Part shown: positions 1 through 11,954 of the stretch, piece after piece
Numbering within the stretch: position 1 is the first letter of the stretch
How the letters are laid out: each line of letters opens with the position of its first letter
DNA from: Lachnospiraceae bacterium
Lineage (GTDB): Bacteria; Bacillota; Clostridia; Lachnospirales; Lachnospiraceae
DNA: 64,000 nucleotides
NCBI GenBank assembly: GCA_021205755.1
Contig: JAJPWX010000003.1
Coordinates: forward strand, 1 to 64,000
Direction: 5' to 3'
Notes under the pieces: generated by a model
What the model was told of the DNA's origin: nothing
The model's input: the letters and a program-made list of their open reading frames with translations, nothing else
Database searches by the model: none
Program-made: the position numbers and the translations under genes

Positions 1-80
1 ATACTCAATTCCTCACGTTTTTCTTATTACAAAGCCAATTGGTTTTTAGCTTACCACTATGTCCAAAAGATTTCAACTAA

Positions 81-117
81 AAATAAAAAATGACCGTCCG
101 AAAATACTCGGGCGGTC
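81..117 (-). terminator. Rho-independent terminator of the dnaK operon
   Basis: Hairpin gaccgtccga-aaatac-tcgggcggtc, followed on the minus strand by a T-rich tract (complement of aaataaaaaa). Confidence 0.8.
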
Positions 118-126
118 TGTTTTCTC

Positions 127-1323
127 TCACTCTTCAAACATTTCCTTCAGCTTTTCACCGAAGCCCTTCTTTTTCTGCTTATCTGTCCCTTTTTTCGCCG
201 GATCGCCGGTCACAGGTGTTTCCAGGCTCCCGCCGGAAACGGCGTCAAACGCGCGCAATGCTTCCTTCGCTTCTTCGCTCAGCTTCGTCGGTACCTGCAC
301 ATTGAGAGTCACATAATGGTCACCGCGCTGATTTTTATTGCGCAAGGACGGTACACCCTTGCCCTTGAAGCGAACCTTGGAGCCAGTCTGTGTACCTGGC
401 TTCACGGTGTAAACAATATCGCCGTCCACGGTGCTGATGCGGATATCGCCGCCGAGCGCCGCCTGGGCAAATGTGATCGGCACCTCGGAATAAATATTCA
501 TATCCTGACGTGTGAATGTCGCATGTCTGCCAACAACCACCTCGACCAGCAAATCTCCGCGCGGTCCGCCATTGCTTCCCGGCTCGCCTTTCTCACGAAT
601 GCGGATACTCTGTCCGTTGTCGATACCGGCCGGAACAGATACCTTAATCTTCTTTTTACTGGATGTAAAGCCGGTACCATAGCAGTTCGGGCATTTCTCT
701 TTAATAATCTTACCGCTGCCATGACATTCCGGACAGGTCTGCACATTCTGCACCGTGCCAAACAAGGACTGCTGAGAGAATACCACCTGTCCTCGGCCGC
801 CGCATTTCGGACAGGTCTCCGGAGATGTTCCCGGCTTTGCCCCGGTACCGTGGCAGGTCGTACACTCATCCTTCAGATTCAGTTCAATCTCTTTCTCACA
901 GCCAAAAACGGCCTCTTCAAATGTAATACGTATGCTGGTGCGGACATTCGCGCCCTGCATCGGTCCCTGAGAGCCGCCGCGCCGTCTGCCGCCACCGCCG
1001 CCAAAGAAATCGCCGAACAGATCGCCAAAGATATCGCCCATGTCGCCAAAATTAAACCCGTCAAAGTCAAAACCGCCTCCGCCGGCTCCGCCATCAAATG
1101 CGGCATGGCCAAACTGGTCATACTGGCGCCGCTTTTCCGGATCGCTCAGGACGGCATATGCCTCGGACGCTTCTTTGAATTTCTTCTCGGCTTCGGCATC
1201 ACCCGGGTTCATATCCGGATGGTATTTTTTCGTGAGTACACGATACGCTTTTTTCAGCTCTGCGTCGTCCGCGTTTTTATCTACACCCAGAACCTCGTAA
1301 TAATCCCTTTTATTTTCCGCCAT
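127..1323 (-). CDS. dnaJ: Chaperone protein DnaJ
   Basis: J-domain with HPD, Gly/Phe-rich region, four CxxCxGxG zinc-finger repeats, downstream of dnaK. Confidence 0.98.
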   Translation of the reverse strand: MAENKRDYYEVLGVDKNADDAELKKAYRVLTKKYHPDMNPGDAEAEKKFKEASEAYAVLSDPEKRRQYDQFGHAAFDGGAGGGGFDFDGFNFGDMGDIFGDLFGDFFGGGGGRRRGGSQGPMQGANVRTSIRITFEEAVFGCEKEIELNLKDECTTCHGTGAKPGTSPETCPKCGGRGQVVFSQQSLFGTVQNVQTCPECHGSGKIIKEKCPNCYGTGFTSSKKKIKVSVPAGIDNGQSIRIREKGEPGSNGGPRGDLLVEVVVGRHATFTRQDMNIYSEVPITFAQAALGGDIRISTVDGDIVYTVKPGTQTGSKVRFKGKGVPSLRNKNQRGDHYVTLNVQVPTKLSEEAKEALRAFDAVSGGSLETPVTGDPAKKGTDKQKKKGFGEKLKEMFEE

Positions 1324-1471
1324 AACTTACTCCTCTTTATACTGCCTGTATCTGTCGTGTCTCTTTGTATCATGAGAATGCCCCTGAGGCATCTTCCCGT
1401 CCCCAGGGGTATCTCATGGCCGACGTTCGACCTGCCTGTATCACTCGTACTGTTTCGTATTTTGCGATTAT

Positions 1472-3397
<1,926 letters not shown>

Positions 3398-3484
3398 CTA
3401 AAGATTATCCATTTTTTCTATTTTCAAACCGCGCATCCGATCATCTTAACATCAAATGCACCGGTCGATATCAAATGAAATTAA

Positions 3485-4255
3485 TTAGTTCGCCACTTTT
3501 ACCATGCTGTGCCGAAGCACATTGTCGCGGTACATGTAGCCTTTCTGGAATTCCTCCACAACTACATTTTCACCAGCCTCCTCATCCTCCACATGCATCA
3601 CCGCATTATGGAAATTCGGATCAAACGGCTGGCCGACTGCCTCGATCGGCTTGACGCCAATCCCTTCAAGGGCTGTCAGCAGCTGGCGGTAAACCTTTTC
3701 CATGCCCTGCGCGAATGCATCCTGCTTCTGCTCCTCGCTCAGATTTGCGAACCCGCGCTCGAAATTATCAACCGTAGGGAGGATTTTCTCGAGAACACTC
3801 TTTGCTCCAACCTCGAACATCGCAGACTTTTCTTTCTCAGAGCGCTTGCGGAAATTATCAAACTCCGCCATCTGACGCTGTACCCGGTCTGTCAGCTCTT
3901 CAATCTGTTGGTCGCGCTTATCCTTTTCTTTTTTCTTCTTACTGAAGAATCCCTTTTTCTCAGACTCACCAGATGCGGTCTCTTCTTTCGCGGCATCCGC
4001 TTTCATGGTATCTGCTTCCTCCGACTTCTTCTCTTCTCCATCCTCTTCTTCAGAATCTGCATTGGCTGTTCCGGAAGATGGATTTGAAGTGATATCCTGA
4101 TCTAAAGTTTCTTCCGTGGAAGTCGTCTCTGTCCCGGCAGCTTCATTCTGAATATTATCATCCTGAACTTCTTCGTCCCTGATCTCTTCCAATGGCTTCT
4201 CCACCTTTCTGCTATTTATCCTTATCCTTCTTATAAATCTGATCCAGCTGAGCAA
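3485..4255 (-). CDS. grpE: Nucleotide exchange factor GrpE with long acidic N-terminal extension; exact start uncertain
   Basis: GrpE core (MAEFDNFRKRSEKEK, PTVDNFERG, PFDPNFHNAVMHVED) between hrcA and dnaK. Confidence 0.95.
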   Translation of the reverse strand: MLSWIRFIRRIRINSRKVEKPLEEIRDEEVQDDNIQNEAAGTETTSTEETLDQDITSNPSSGTANADSEEEDGEEKKSEEADTMKADAAKEETASGESEKKGFFSKKKKEKDKRDQQIEELTDRVQRQMAEFDNFRKRSEKEKSAMFEVGAKSVLEKILPTVDNFERGFANLSEEQKQDAFAQGMEKVYRQLLTALEGIGVKPIEAVGQPFDPNFHNAVMHVEDEEAGENVVVEEFQKGYMYRDNVLRHSMVKVAN

Positions 4256-5288
4256 TCAGGTCTTTGAGCGTACCGATCACCTTGTCATAATCCATCCGCT
4301 TCGGACCGACCACGCCAATCCGTCCGTACATTCCTTCACCCAACTCATAAGTAGCGGTCACTACGCTGCAGTCCTGCATCGATGCTACCGATGACTCCTG
4401 GCCAATGTACACCTGAATCCCGGTCTCCTGGTTTTGATCATCAGATGTAATCAGCCCCGCCAGATCCCGTTTGTTTTCAAAGGTACTGATCAGCTCACTC
4501 GCTTTCTCGCTCGTGGAAAGCTCCGGATACCGAAAAATGTTCGTCGCCCCACTGGTATAAATTTCCACCTCGTTATCCGACTGAATCGCTTCCGCGACCG
4601 CGTCCAGCACACGGTTCACCACCTCACTGTGGGTGCCTGCCTGCTCTTTTAATTTCGAAATTGTGCCGAGATTGATCTGTTCCAGGGTCAGCCCGTTCAG
4701 AGCGCTGTTCAGAAGAATGTTCAGCTCCAGAATCGTCTTCTGGTCAAGATCATGCTCCATATCCAGCATTTTATTCCGGACTACATTCGTCTCCGTGACT
4801 ACTGTCGCCAGGATCTGAGAATCAGAGACAATCGAAAGCTGGATGAACTTCAGCTTCGTCTGATGAATCTTTGGCCCGGAAATCATGGCCGCATAGTTCG
4901 TATTCGAAGCCAGGATCTGCGCCATCTGCCGCAGGATCAGTTCCATCTTATCCTGTCTCTGCAGAACCAGTTCCCGCATCTCGGTAACTTCCTGCTCTTT
5001 CTCAGCTACCTCATGCTCTTTCTCGGAAACCTCGCGTTCCTTCTCCTCCATCATGCGGTCCACATATAAACGGTAACCGGCATCTGATGGAATCCTGCCC
5101 GCGGAAGTATGCGGCTGAAGAATCAGTCCCATTTCCTCCAGATCAGACATCTCATTGCGTATCGTAGCGGAACTCAGATTCAGGTCGGCGTACTTTGATA
5201 TCGTACGGGAGCCGACCGGTTCGCCTGTCTCAAGGTAGGTCTTGATGATCGCTTTTAAAATGGTCCATTTTCTATCATCAAGCTGCAT
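4212..5288 (-). CDS. hrcA: Heat-inducible transcription repressor HrcA
   Basis: N-terminal winged helix, TSAGRIPSDAGYRLYVDRMME motif, first gene of the operon behind CIRCE. Confidence 0.97.
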   Translation of the reverse strand: MQLDDRKWTILKAIIKTYLETGEPVGSRTISKYADLNLSSATIRNEMSDLEEMGLILQPHTSAGRIPSDAGYRLYVDRMMEEKEREVSEKEHEVAEKEQEVTEMRELVLQRQDKMELILRQMAQILASNTNYAAMISGPKIHQTKLKFIQLSIVSDSQILATVVTETNVVRNKMLDMEHDLDQKTILELNILLNSALNGLTLEQINLGTISKLKEQAGTHSEVVNRVLDAVAEAIQSDNEVEIYTSGATNIFRYPELSTSEKASELISTFENKRDLAGLITSDDQNQETGIQVYIGQESSVASMQDCSVVTATYELGEGMYGRIGVVGPKRMDYDKVIGTLKDLIAQLDQIYKKDKDK

Positions 5289-5318
5289 CTGAACTCCTCC
5301 CTGTTTCTTTTTCTTTTG

Positions 5319-5345
5319 TTAGCACTCTTTAGATTTGAGTGCTAA
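5319..5345. promoter_or_regulatory. CIRCE operator (HrcA binding site)
   Basis: Perfect TTAGCACTC-N9-GAGTGCTAA, 31 bp before the hrcA ATG. Confidence 0.98.
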
Positions 5346-5491
5346 CACCTTACGTTGCCTACTATAATACGCGTTTCCTCTTTTGTCAATAGCTTTTTTT
5401 GAAAAAATCTGGTATATTTTTCAATATCGTGGTAAAACAAATACACGGAGAATACTTATACTATGTAAAAACAGAAAGGATTTTTGAAGGT

Positions 5492-6412
5492 ATGAAAAAA
5501 GGAACGATTGCCGCCATCGCTACAGCAATCCTGTTAATCGTTGGACTAATTGGTCTGGGGCTTTTTCTAACGCTTACCTGGCAGGCGGATCTGAACGCTT
5601 CGAAAGAAGAAAGTGCGCAGGCAGAGCAGGATGCGGATGCTCTTCTGCAAGAGCTCAGCGGCATTCGAAAGGGCGAATCTGCTTCAGATGAAAGCGAATC
5701 TCCGATCTCAGACAGAGACAATACGGCCGCCGAAGATACGACACTGGCTGCGGAAAGCAATTCTTCCGATCAATCATATGATGCAGGCTCCGATTCTCAG
5801 TTTGCAGAAGAAGACTCTTACAGAACTGCCCTTATCAATCATGACGAGGAAACGGACAGTGAGTCAGAGACAGAACCTGACACAGAATGGGTGCTGGAGC
5901 TTCTCGCAATCGAAGATACACCAGTCATCTGGGTGGGTGATTCACGCACTGTTGGCATGCAAAAAGCCCTCGGCACACACACGGATGATTTGTTCATCGG
6001 CGCAGCAGGCAAGGGCTATTCCTGGTTGTCTGAAACCGGCATTCCCTTTTTGAAGTCAGCGATCAGCGACTACCCGGATCGTCCGGTTATCTTCAATATG
6101 GGAGTCAATGATTACGAAAACCTCTATAATTATATGGTACTCTACGCAGAAGTCACCGCCGAATATTCCGGTACGGTGTTCTACTTTCTCTCTGTAAATC
6201 CGGTCGATGACGAAGCCGGACTCTATGTTACCAACGCAAACATCGAGGATTTCAACACGCATCTGGAGAATGCCTACCCGGACACCTATCTGGACAGTTA
6301 CAGCTACCTGCTGGAATCCGGCACAGAGACCATTGACGGGATCCACTACTCAGAAGAAGCCTACCGGCAGATTTATCTGTTTGTAAAAAACGCACTTAAA
6401 TCAGAAGTATAA
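5492..6412 (+). CDS. Membrane-anchored SGNH/GDSL-like hydrolase
   Basis: N-terminal TM (GTIAAIATAILLIVGLIGLGLFL), acidic linker, then VIWVGDSRTVGM, GVNDYENL and DGIHYSEEAYRQI blocks. Start moved to an ATG with an upstream RBS. Confidence 0.7.
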   Translation: MKKGTIAAIATAILLIVGLIGLGLFLTLTWQADLNASKEESAQAEQDADALLQELSGIRKGESASDESESPISDRDNTAAEDTTLAAESNSSDQSYDAGSDSQFAEEDSYRTALINHDEETDSESETEPDTEWVLELLAIEDTPVIWVGDSRTVGMQKALGTHTDDLFIGAAGKGYSWLSETGIPFLKSAISDYPDRPVIFNMGVNDYENLYNYMVLYAEVTAEYSGTVFYFLSVNPVDDEAGLYVTNANIEDFNTHLENAYPDTYLDSYSYLLESGTETIDGIHYSEEAYRQIYLFVKNALKSEV

Positions 6413-6416
6413 ATCA

Positions 6417-6437
6417 GGCAGGGGATTTTCCCCTGCC
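6417..6437. terminator. GC-rich hairpin between convergent genes, putative terminator
   Basis: ggcagggga-ttt-tcccctgcc between convergent 5492..6412 (+) and 6483..8108 (-); weak T tail. Confidence 0.5.
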
Positions 6438-6482
6438 CATTCCATGTCTGAAGCGAATGGCAAAGCCACTGCATTCCTTTCT

Positions 6483-8108
6483 TTAATTCAGGTATTCATA
6501 TACCGTACTGGAAATGCTCTTAATCCCCCGGATCGCCGTATACTCACTCACTCCGGAAGAAAAAACACAGATTACGTAATCCGTCTTCTCCCCAAATACA
6601 ATCGCGATGTCATGCTGGGTCGTCGATGTTTCCCCCGTCTTATTCGCAACTTTAATGCCGGACGGAACCCCTGCCGGAATCTTATAACGCCTCTCCTGTG
6701 CCAGCAGCAGGTTCAGCATTTTCTGCGAATAGGTTTTTGAGACGCAGGTACCATTATAGATTGCTTCCAGAAGCTCACCGCAGTCTTTTGCCGATGAAAC
6801 ATTTTTGCTGCCGTCGCTCGTGCTGGAAGAGGACGACGGATGCAGCGTATGGTGAACCGCCGTGCTGGTGTAGCCATTCGCTTTCAGATAGCTGTTAACC
6901 ACGGCAGCGCCGTTCAGAAAACTGCTGCCGGAGGAGCTCTGTCTGCGCACCAGTTCATTGTACGACTCATTGCTGCTGACGGTGATCATCGATGTCAGAA
7001 GGCTTGTAATCGTCGAAGTCTCCGACATCCGCCCATTCGCGATCTCATTATAGACAGAGGCCATGACAAACACCTTGATCGTGCTGGCCGGATACATTGT
7101 GCAGTCATTCACGCTAAGGACATCCCCCGTCTCCAGATTCTTCACATAGACAGACCAGGTGCCGCCGTATGAGCTTACCATAGAAGAAATCGTCTTTTTC
7201 AGACCGCTCAGTACCATCTCCTCCGCCTCGCACTTGCGCCCATCGGAGTCCACATAGGAGCCATCCGCCACCTGCTGGCTTTTCGCAATTTTTCCATTCG
7301 AAAGCAAATAATAACCATCCTGCCAGCAATCCGTCAGCATTTTACCGTTCGAATCGATATAGTATTGGTTTCCATTATAGGTAATCCACCCCGCCTGCTG
7401 GATCAGGACGCCATTTGTACCCCCGAAATAGTATTTTCCATTGAAGGTCACAGAACCGACCGTCTGCGATACTTCGCGGAACTTCTGGGCCGTATTCAGT
7501 TTCCCGTTGCTATTGAAATAATAGTAGCCGTTGAAAGTCACACCACCCACTTTTTTATTGGAAAAAAACCTCACCTGCACCCCGGAGGTGTTCAGCTTTC
7601 CATATTCCTGTACATAATAATATCCGTCAAACGTCTTTGAGTTACAGGTCTGGGAAGATATCTTTGTCAGCCCGGATGCATTTGTCGGAAAACGCCCATT
7701 GCTGTTGGTATAATAGTAGCCCTTAAACTTTACACCATTCACCGTCGTTTTCAGATAATAGACCGCCCGTTTCCGGATCAGCCTTCCATTGCTGTTAAAC
7801 ATATAGTAACCGCGCATCAGCACATCGTTCTTTTTAATTGCCAGATACTGGATACCGGTCAGCGCTTTTCCATTCGCGTCGCGCAGATACCAGCGCTCTC
7901 CCTTTTGCACCAGATAACTGCCGCTTCCGTCGGTAAAAGAATACACGATCCGCTCCTCCGACGCGGACGTACTGTCTGCAGCCTGCACAGATCCGCCCCG
8001 CAGCATCCAGAGGGACGCAAAAAGCAAAAAACAAATTGCCACCCAAAAAGATTTCTTCCCACACGCCATACCGTTTTCCTCACTTTTCCTTTTTCTAATG
8101 AAAGACAA
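6483..8108 (-). CDS. Secreted class A beta-lactamase-like serine hydrolase with N-terminal cell-wall-binding-type repeats
   Basis: STIK (SxxK), SNE (SxN) and KTG motifs in order; repeated GYYYxNSNGK-type units; signal peptide. Confidence 0.8.
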   Translation of the reverse strand: MSFIRKRKSEENGMACGKKSFWVAICFLLFASLWMLRGGSVQAADSTSASEERIVYSFTDGSGSYLVQKGERWYLRDANGKALTGIQYLAIKKNDVLMRGYYMFNSNGRLIRKRAVYYLKTTVNGVKFKGYYYTNSNGRFPTNASGLTKISSQTCNSKTFDGYYYVQEYGKLNTSGVQVRFFSNKKVGGVTFNGYYYFNSNGKLNTAQKFREVSQTVGSVTFNGKYYFGGTNGVLIQQAGWITYNGNQYYIDSNGKMLTDCWQDGYYLLSNGKIAKSQQVADGSYVDSDGRKCEAEEMVLSGLKKTISSMVSSYGGTWSVYVKNLETGDVLSVNDCTMYPASTIKVFVMASVYNEIANGRMSETSTITSLLTSMITVSSNESYNELVRRQSSSGSSFLNGAAVVNSYLKANGYTSTAVHHTLHPSSSSSTSDGSKNVSSAKDCGELLEAIYNGTCVSKTYSQKMLNLLLAQERRYKIPAGVPSGIKVANKTGETSTTQHDIAIVFGEKTDYVICVFSSGVSEYTAIRGIKSISSTVYEYLN

Positions 8109-8339
8109 CCGGAAACAAATAAATCCGTACCGGCTTTCCTGTTAGATAAAATATAACTTAACACTTTATCAATTGCAAGAAAAAAATAAAGAAAAGATAA
8201 GAAAATAATAAGAAACGGAATGATTTTCCTGGAAAGAAAGCCAAAAAAGTGCCAGAAACTCCTGAAAGTCTCTGACACCTCTTTTCGTCGCTCACTGCTT
8301 TTTCACTTTCAAAATGGGGTTGGAAGCAGCTGCCTTTTC

Positions 8340-11300
8340 TTATACATTCGCATAAAGCTGGCCAGCCACTACCAGGAAGGTCGCGCCATCGTATTCGATC
8401 GTTCCATTATAATCGGAAGCAAGGACTCCGTTGACTACATAGAAGAACTCCCCGTCATACATCACGACCTGAGTCACATTCTGTACTTTTCCGGCCGCAA
8501 TGAAGTACCACTGGTCGTCCCCGCCGATGGATGAAGCATTCAGCCACAGTCCGTTGTAATCCAACAGCAATCTGCCTGCCGCTACCAGGAAGGTCGCGTT
8601 GTCATAAGGAATCAGACCATTCACCGTCGTATCCAGAATGCCGTCCGTGATGTAGAACCACTCACCGTCATATAATGCCAGACCTGTGTGTTCCAGCTGA
8701 ACCTGCCCCTCTGAAACAAAATACCAAACATCATTATACAGGCACAGCCCGTTTGCGTTCTTATCGACCAGACTGTCGTTGATGAAGAACAAACCGCCGT
8801 CATAAGAAACAACGCCACTGTAGGTGCCTGTAAATACGCCGTTCTCATAATAACGGAACACACCGTCACTATCCAGCGTCAAACAATCCTTCACCGTCGT
8901 GGAAGAAGAAGAGGAAGAAGCTGCTTTCTGGATAGTAAATGTCTTAGTCAGTGTTCCTCCATACGTACCAGTACCAACAATGGTTACAGTTGCGGTACCT
9001 GCCGATACATTATTGCTGTAATAAACAACATAGTCAGTTCCTTCAGTTAAAACAGTTCCATCTGCCGCAGTCACCGTCACTGCCGGTGTTTTCGCCGTTC
9101 CGTCATAGGTGTAGCTGGTCGTGGAAAGCACTGCCGTGCAATCGGTCAGATCGCTCTGCCAGGAAAGTCCGCCGTAGTACGCCTCAATATCCGCGTAGTT
9201 TGAGCTGCTGATCGTAACGGTCGGTTCTACCGCGTCTCCATTTTCATCCGTCTCAGGAACCGCTGTTTCCAGAGTAAAGCTTAAGGTACTGCCAATCGTC
9301 GTCTCTGAGAGCAGGGTATAGGTTGTGCGCCCTACCTTATAAGTAATCGTGATCGTCGCGTCCTGGATTGCGCCTGGAATTGCACTATCCAGAGTGAACA
9401 CAGAATTCTCATTGCTGAACATGCCGCTAATCGCAGTCGCTGTATAATCTGGTTTTACATAAATGCCATCCGCGAAGCTATATACATAAGATGCATCCGG
9501 TACGATGAAGGTCACAGAGCTGATGGTCTTTCCGACCAGCCCGGCCGTGTTCGCGTCGTCTGCATTAAATGCAAACTCATAGGTCTGCACCCAGATGTTG
9601 TTCATATGTGTCAGGCCATAGCTGCTGCCGTCAGTAGTCTTTACTACGATTCCAAGAATATTCGAACCAACCGCAAAGCCCTCATCACTTCTCGTATTCC
9701 TCAGATAAGAGGTACTGCTCTCAGTAATCGCTACCAGATAATCGCCCCAGTTGCTGCTCGTGCTAAGTTCAGCTGTCGCGTCTGTCACAGTAGCCGCCAC
9801 ATTCAGCGTGGTAGCAGTCACGCCATTCGCGTTCACGGTCCAATACTGTGCCGGTGCTTCCGCTCCGTCCTCATCCGCGGTGATCAGCGCTTTCTGTTCG
9901 GATGTCACACTCGGAAGCACCTTTACCGGAACATTTGTTACGCCATAAATCGTATAACCGGCATCTGTCACCTCTGAAATTGACTCATTTGCAAACATGG
10001 AATATTTTCCTGTCGTCGCAGAGCTGACTGCGTCAACCGAAGAAGCGTCACCCACAAGACAGGAATAAAATTCTTCATATGTCAGGGTCATCGTGCCATA
10101 ATACGGCGTTGCAGCTTCGATCAGTTCCGTAAGCTCAGATATGATCTCTTTGGCTTCTGAAGCGCTGCCATTGTTATCCAGAATTTCCTGTCCCTCTGCG
10201 GCGTGCGCGGCCAGCGTATCATAGCTGTATGCCGGATCCTCTGCGGCAGTTACCAGCGCGTTTGCTTCAGTGACTAGCGCCGTCAGTTCCGTCTTCTGCC
10301 AGTCAAACATCGGATAGCTGACTGTGATATCCGAGTAAGTGGAGCTGCTGATCGTAACCGTCGGCACAGTCTCATCCGGAATGGATTCTGACAGGGTAAA
10401 TGCCGTATTCGTTCCTACTTCTGTCGCCTCAAGAAGAGTATAGGTCGTACGACCCACCTTATAGGTAATGCTGATGGTCGCATCCTCAACAGCGGATGAC
10501 AGCGCACTGTCAAGCACAAAAATCGTGCTGCTGCCGGATGTCTTAAAGCTGCCGGTGATCTCCTCTGCTGCCGCCGGCTTCACATAGATACCATCTGCGA
10601 AGTTGTATACATAAAGGCCTTCCGGCACAATATAAGTAACCGTGCTGATGGTCTCCCCTACAAGTCCCGCCGTGTTCGCGTCGTCCGCGTTAAATGCAAA
10701 CTCATAGGTTTGCACCCAGATATTATTCATGTGCGTCAGGCCATAGCTGTTTCCCTCTTCTGTGGTCACAACGATACCGAGAATATTGGAGCCAACCGCA
10801 AAGCCCTCATCACTTCTTGTATTTCTCAGGTTCGATGTGCTGGTCTCTGTGATAGCTACCAGATAATCGCCCCAGTTGCTGCTCGTGCTGAGCGTTGCTG
10901 TCGCGTCTGTCACAGTCGCTTTTGTCTCCAACGTCGGCGCAGTCACCGTACTTCCGCTCACGGTCCAATACTGTACCCCGTCCTCAGCCGTTTCCGGATC
11001 CGCATTGAAAGTAACCGCCGCCAGTAAGGATTCAGACGCTCCTTCTTCTACATACACCGGCACCTTCACGCCATAAATGGTATAGCCACTCTCCGTTACT
11101 TCTGACGTATACTCATTTGCGAACATCGCGTTCTTACTGGTTGTCGCAGAGCTCACCGAATCCACGGAGGAAACGCCATATCCAAGCATGGAATAAAACT
11201 CCGCATAGGTCATGGAAAGTGTGCCATATCCGGATGTCACTGTCTCTGCGCTCTCTGTCTCCGTTTCAGAAGTCTCAGCAATTAACGCTTCTGTGTCAAG

Positions 11301-11642
11301 ATCATCCCCTGTATACTCCTCCACGGATATAACAAGAGCGGTATCCTGGCTTCCATCGTCTGCTGCTTCATTCGTAACCGCAGCTGCGCTCTCTTCCGTG
11401 CCGGAAGCCGCTGCCTCGTCCGCGTCCGCCTCAGTGGTTTCATCATCGACAGCTTCTTCCGCTGCCGTTGTCTCATCCGTCACAACGGTATCTGCTTCCG
11501 CATCCAGAATCACCTCTGCGCCCGCATCCGGAATTTCTTCTGACGAATCTGTTTCCGCCGCAAATGCCGGGCAGGCAGACAACGCCATGGCTGCTGACAG
11601 GATCACAGCCGCTGTTTTTGTTGCAAAATTTCTTTTCCGCAT
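8340..11642 (-). CDS. Large secreted surface protein with two tandem about 370-aa repeats (possibly Tp47-like), an Ig/MBG-like module and C-terminal cell-wall-binding-like repeats
   Basis: Signal peptide; duplicated blocks starting YGT(L/M)(S/T)(M/L)TYxEFYS...SSVD(S/A)VSSATT; SYTYDGTAKTPAVTV module; degenerate YDGxxFxVxxGxL repeats. Confidence 0.75.
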   Translation of the reverse strand: MRKRNFATKTAAVILSAAMALSACPAFAAETDSSEEIPDAGAEVILDAEADTVVTDETTAAEEAVDDETTEADADEAAASGTEESAAAVTNEAADDGSQDTALVISVEEYTGDDLDTEALIAETSETETESAETVTSGYGTLSMTYAEFYSMLGYGVSSVDSVSSATTSKNAMFANEYTSEVTESGYTIYGVKVPVYVEEGASESLLAAVTFNADPETAEDGVQYWTVSGSTVTAPTLETKATVTDATATLSTSSNWGDYLVAITETSTSNLRNTRSDEGFAVGSNILGIVVTTEEGNSYGLTHMNNIWVQTYEFAFNADDANTAGLVGETISTVTYIVPEGLYVYNFADGIYVKPAAAEEITGSFKTSGSSTIFVLDSALSSAVEDATISITYKVGRTTYTLLEATEVGTNTAFTLSESIPDETVPTVTISSSTYSDITVSYPMFDWQKTELTALVTEANALVTAAEDPAYSYDTLAAHAAEGQEILDNNGSASEAKEIISELTELIEAATPYYGTMTLTYEEFYSCLVGDASSVDAVSSATTGKYSMFANESISEVTDAGYTIYGVTNVPVKVLPSVTSEQKALITADEDGAEAPAQYWTVNANGVTATTLNVAATVTDATAELSTSSNWGDYLVAITESSTSYLRNTRSDEGFAVGSNILGIVVKTTDGSSYGLTHMNNIWVQTYEFAFNADDANTAGLVGKTISSVTFIVPDASYVYSFADGIYVKPDYTATAISGMFSNENSVFTLDSAIPGAIQDATITITYKVGRTTYTLLSETTIGSTLSFTLETAVPETDENGDAVEPTVTISSSNYADIEAYYGGLSWQSDLTDCTAVLSTTSYTYDGTAKTPAVTVTAADGTVLTEGTDYVVYYSNNVSAGTATVTIVGTGTYGGTLTKTFTIQKAASSSSSSTTVKDCLTLDSDGVFRYYENGVFTGTYSGVVSYDGGLFFINDSLVDKNANGLCLYNDVWYFVSEGQVQLEHTGLALYDGEWFYITDGILDTTVNGLIPYDNATFLVAAGRLLLDYNGLWLNASSIGGDDQWYFIAAGKVQNVTQVVMYDGEFFYVVNGVLASDYNGTIEYDGATFLVVAGQLYANV

Positions 11643-11889
11643 TTTTTCTCCTCTCTTCTGAACAAAATATTGTACCTGTTCAATACTTTCACAGCTGCAA
11701 ATACCCTCACGTTTTGATTAATCGTTGCAGTGCCAATATCCATCAAAACGCTGAAAAGAAACAGGTTTTCATCAGTAAGTCTTTACTTATTTTTGTTAGT
11801 TTCAACTTACCAATTGATACAATATACCCATCCTTTCATTCTGTCAAGAAATATTTTCCACTGAAACGAAAAAAGAGAAAAAGTAAAAA

Positions 11890-11924
11890 CAGAAAAAAAG
11901 GTCCTCACCACTCGTGTGAAGACC
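11890..11924 (-). terminator. Putative terminator of the aldo/keto reductase gene
   Basis: Stem ggtcctcac...gtgtgaagacc with A-run on the + side, i.e. a U tract on the minus transcript. Confidence 0.6.
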
Positions 11925-11954
11925 AATTGAAACTCATTGATAAAACCTCAAAGT

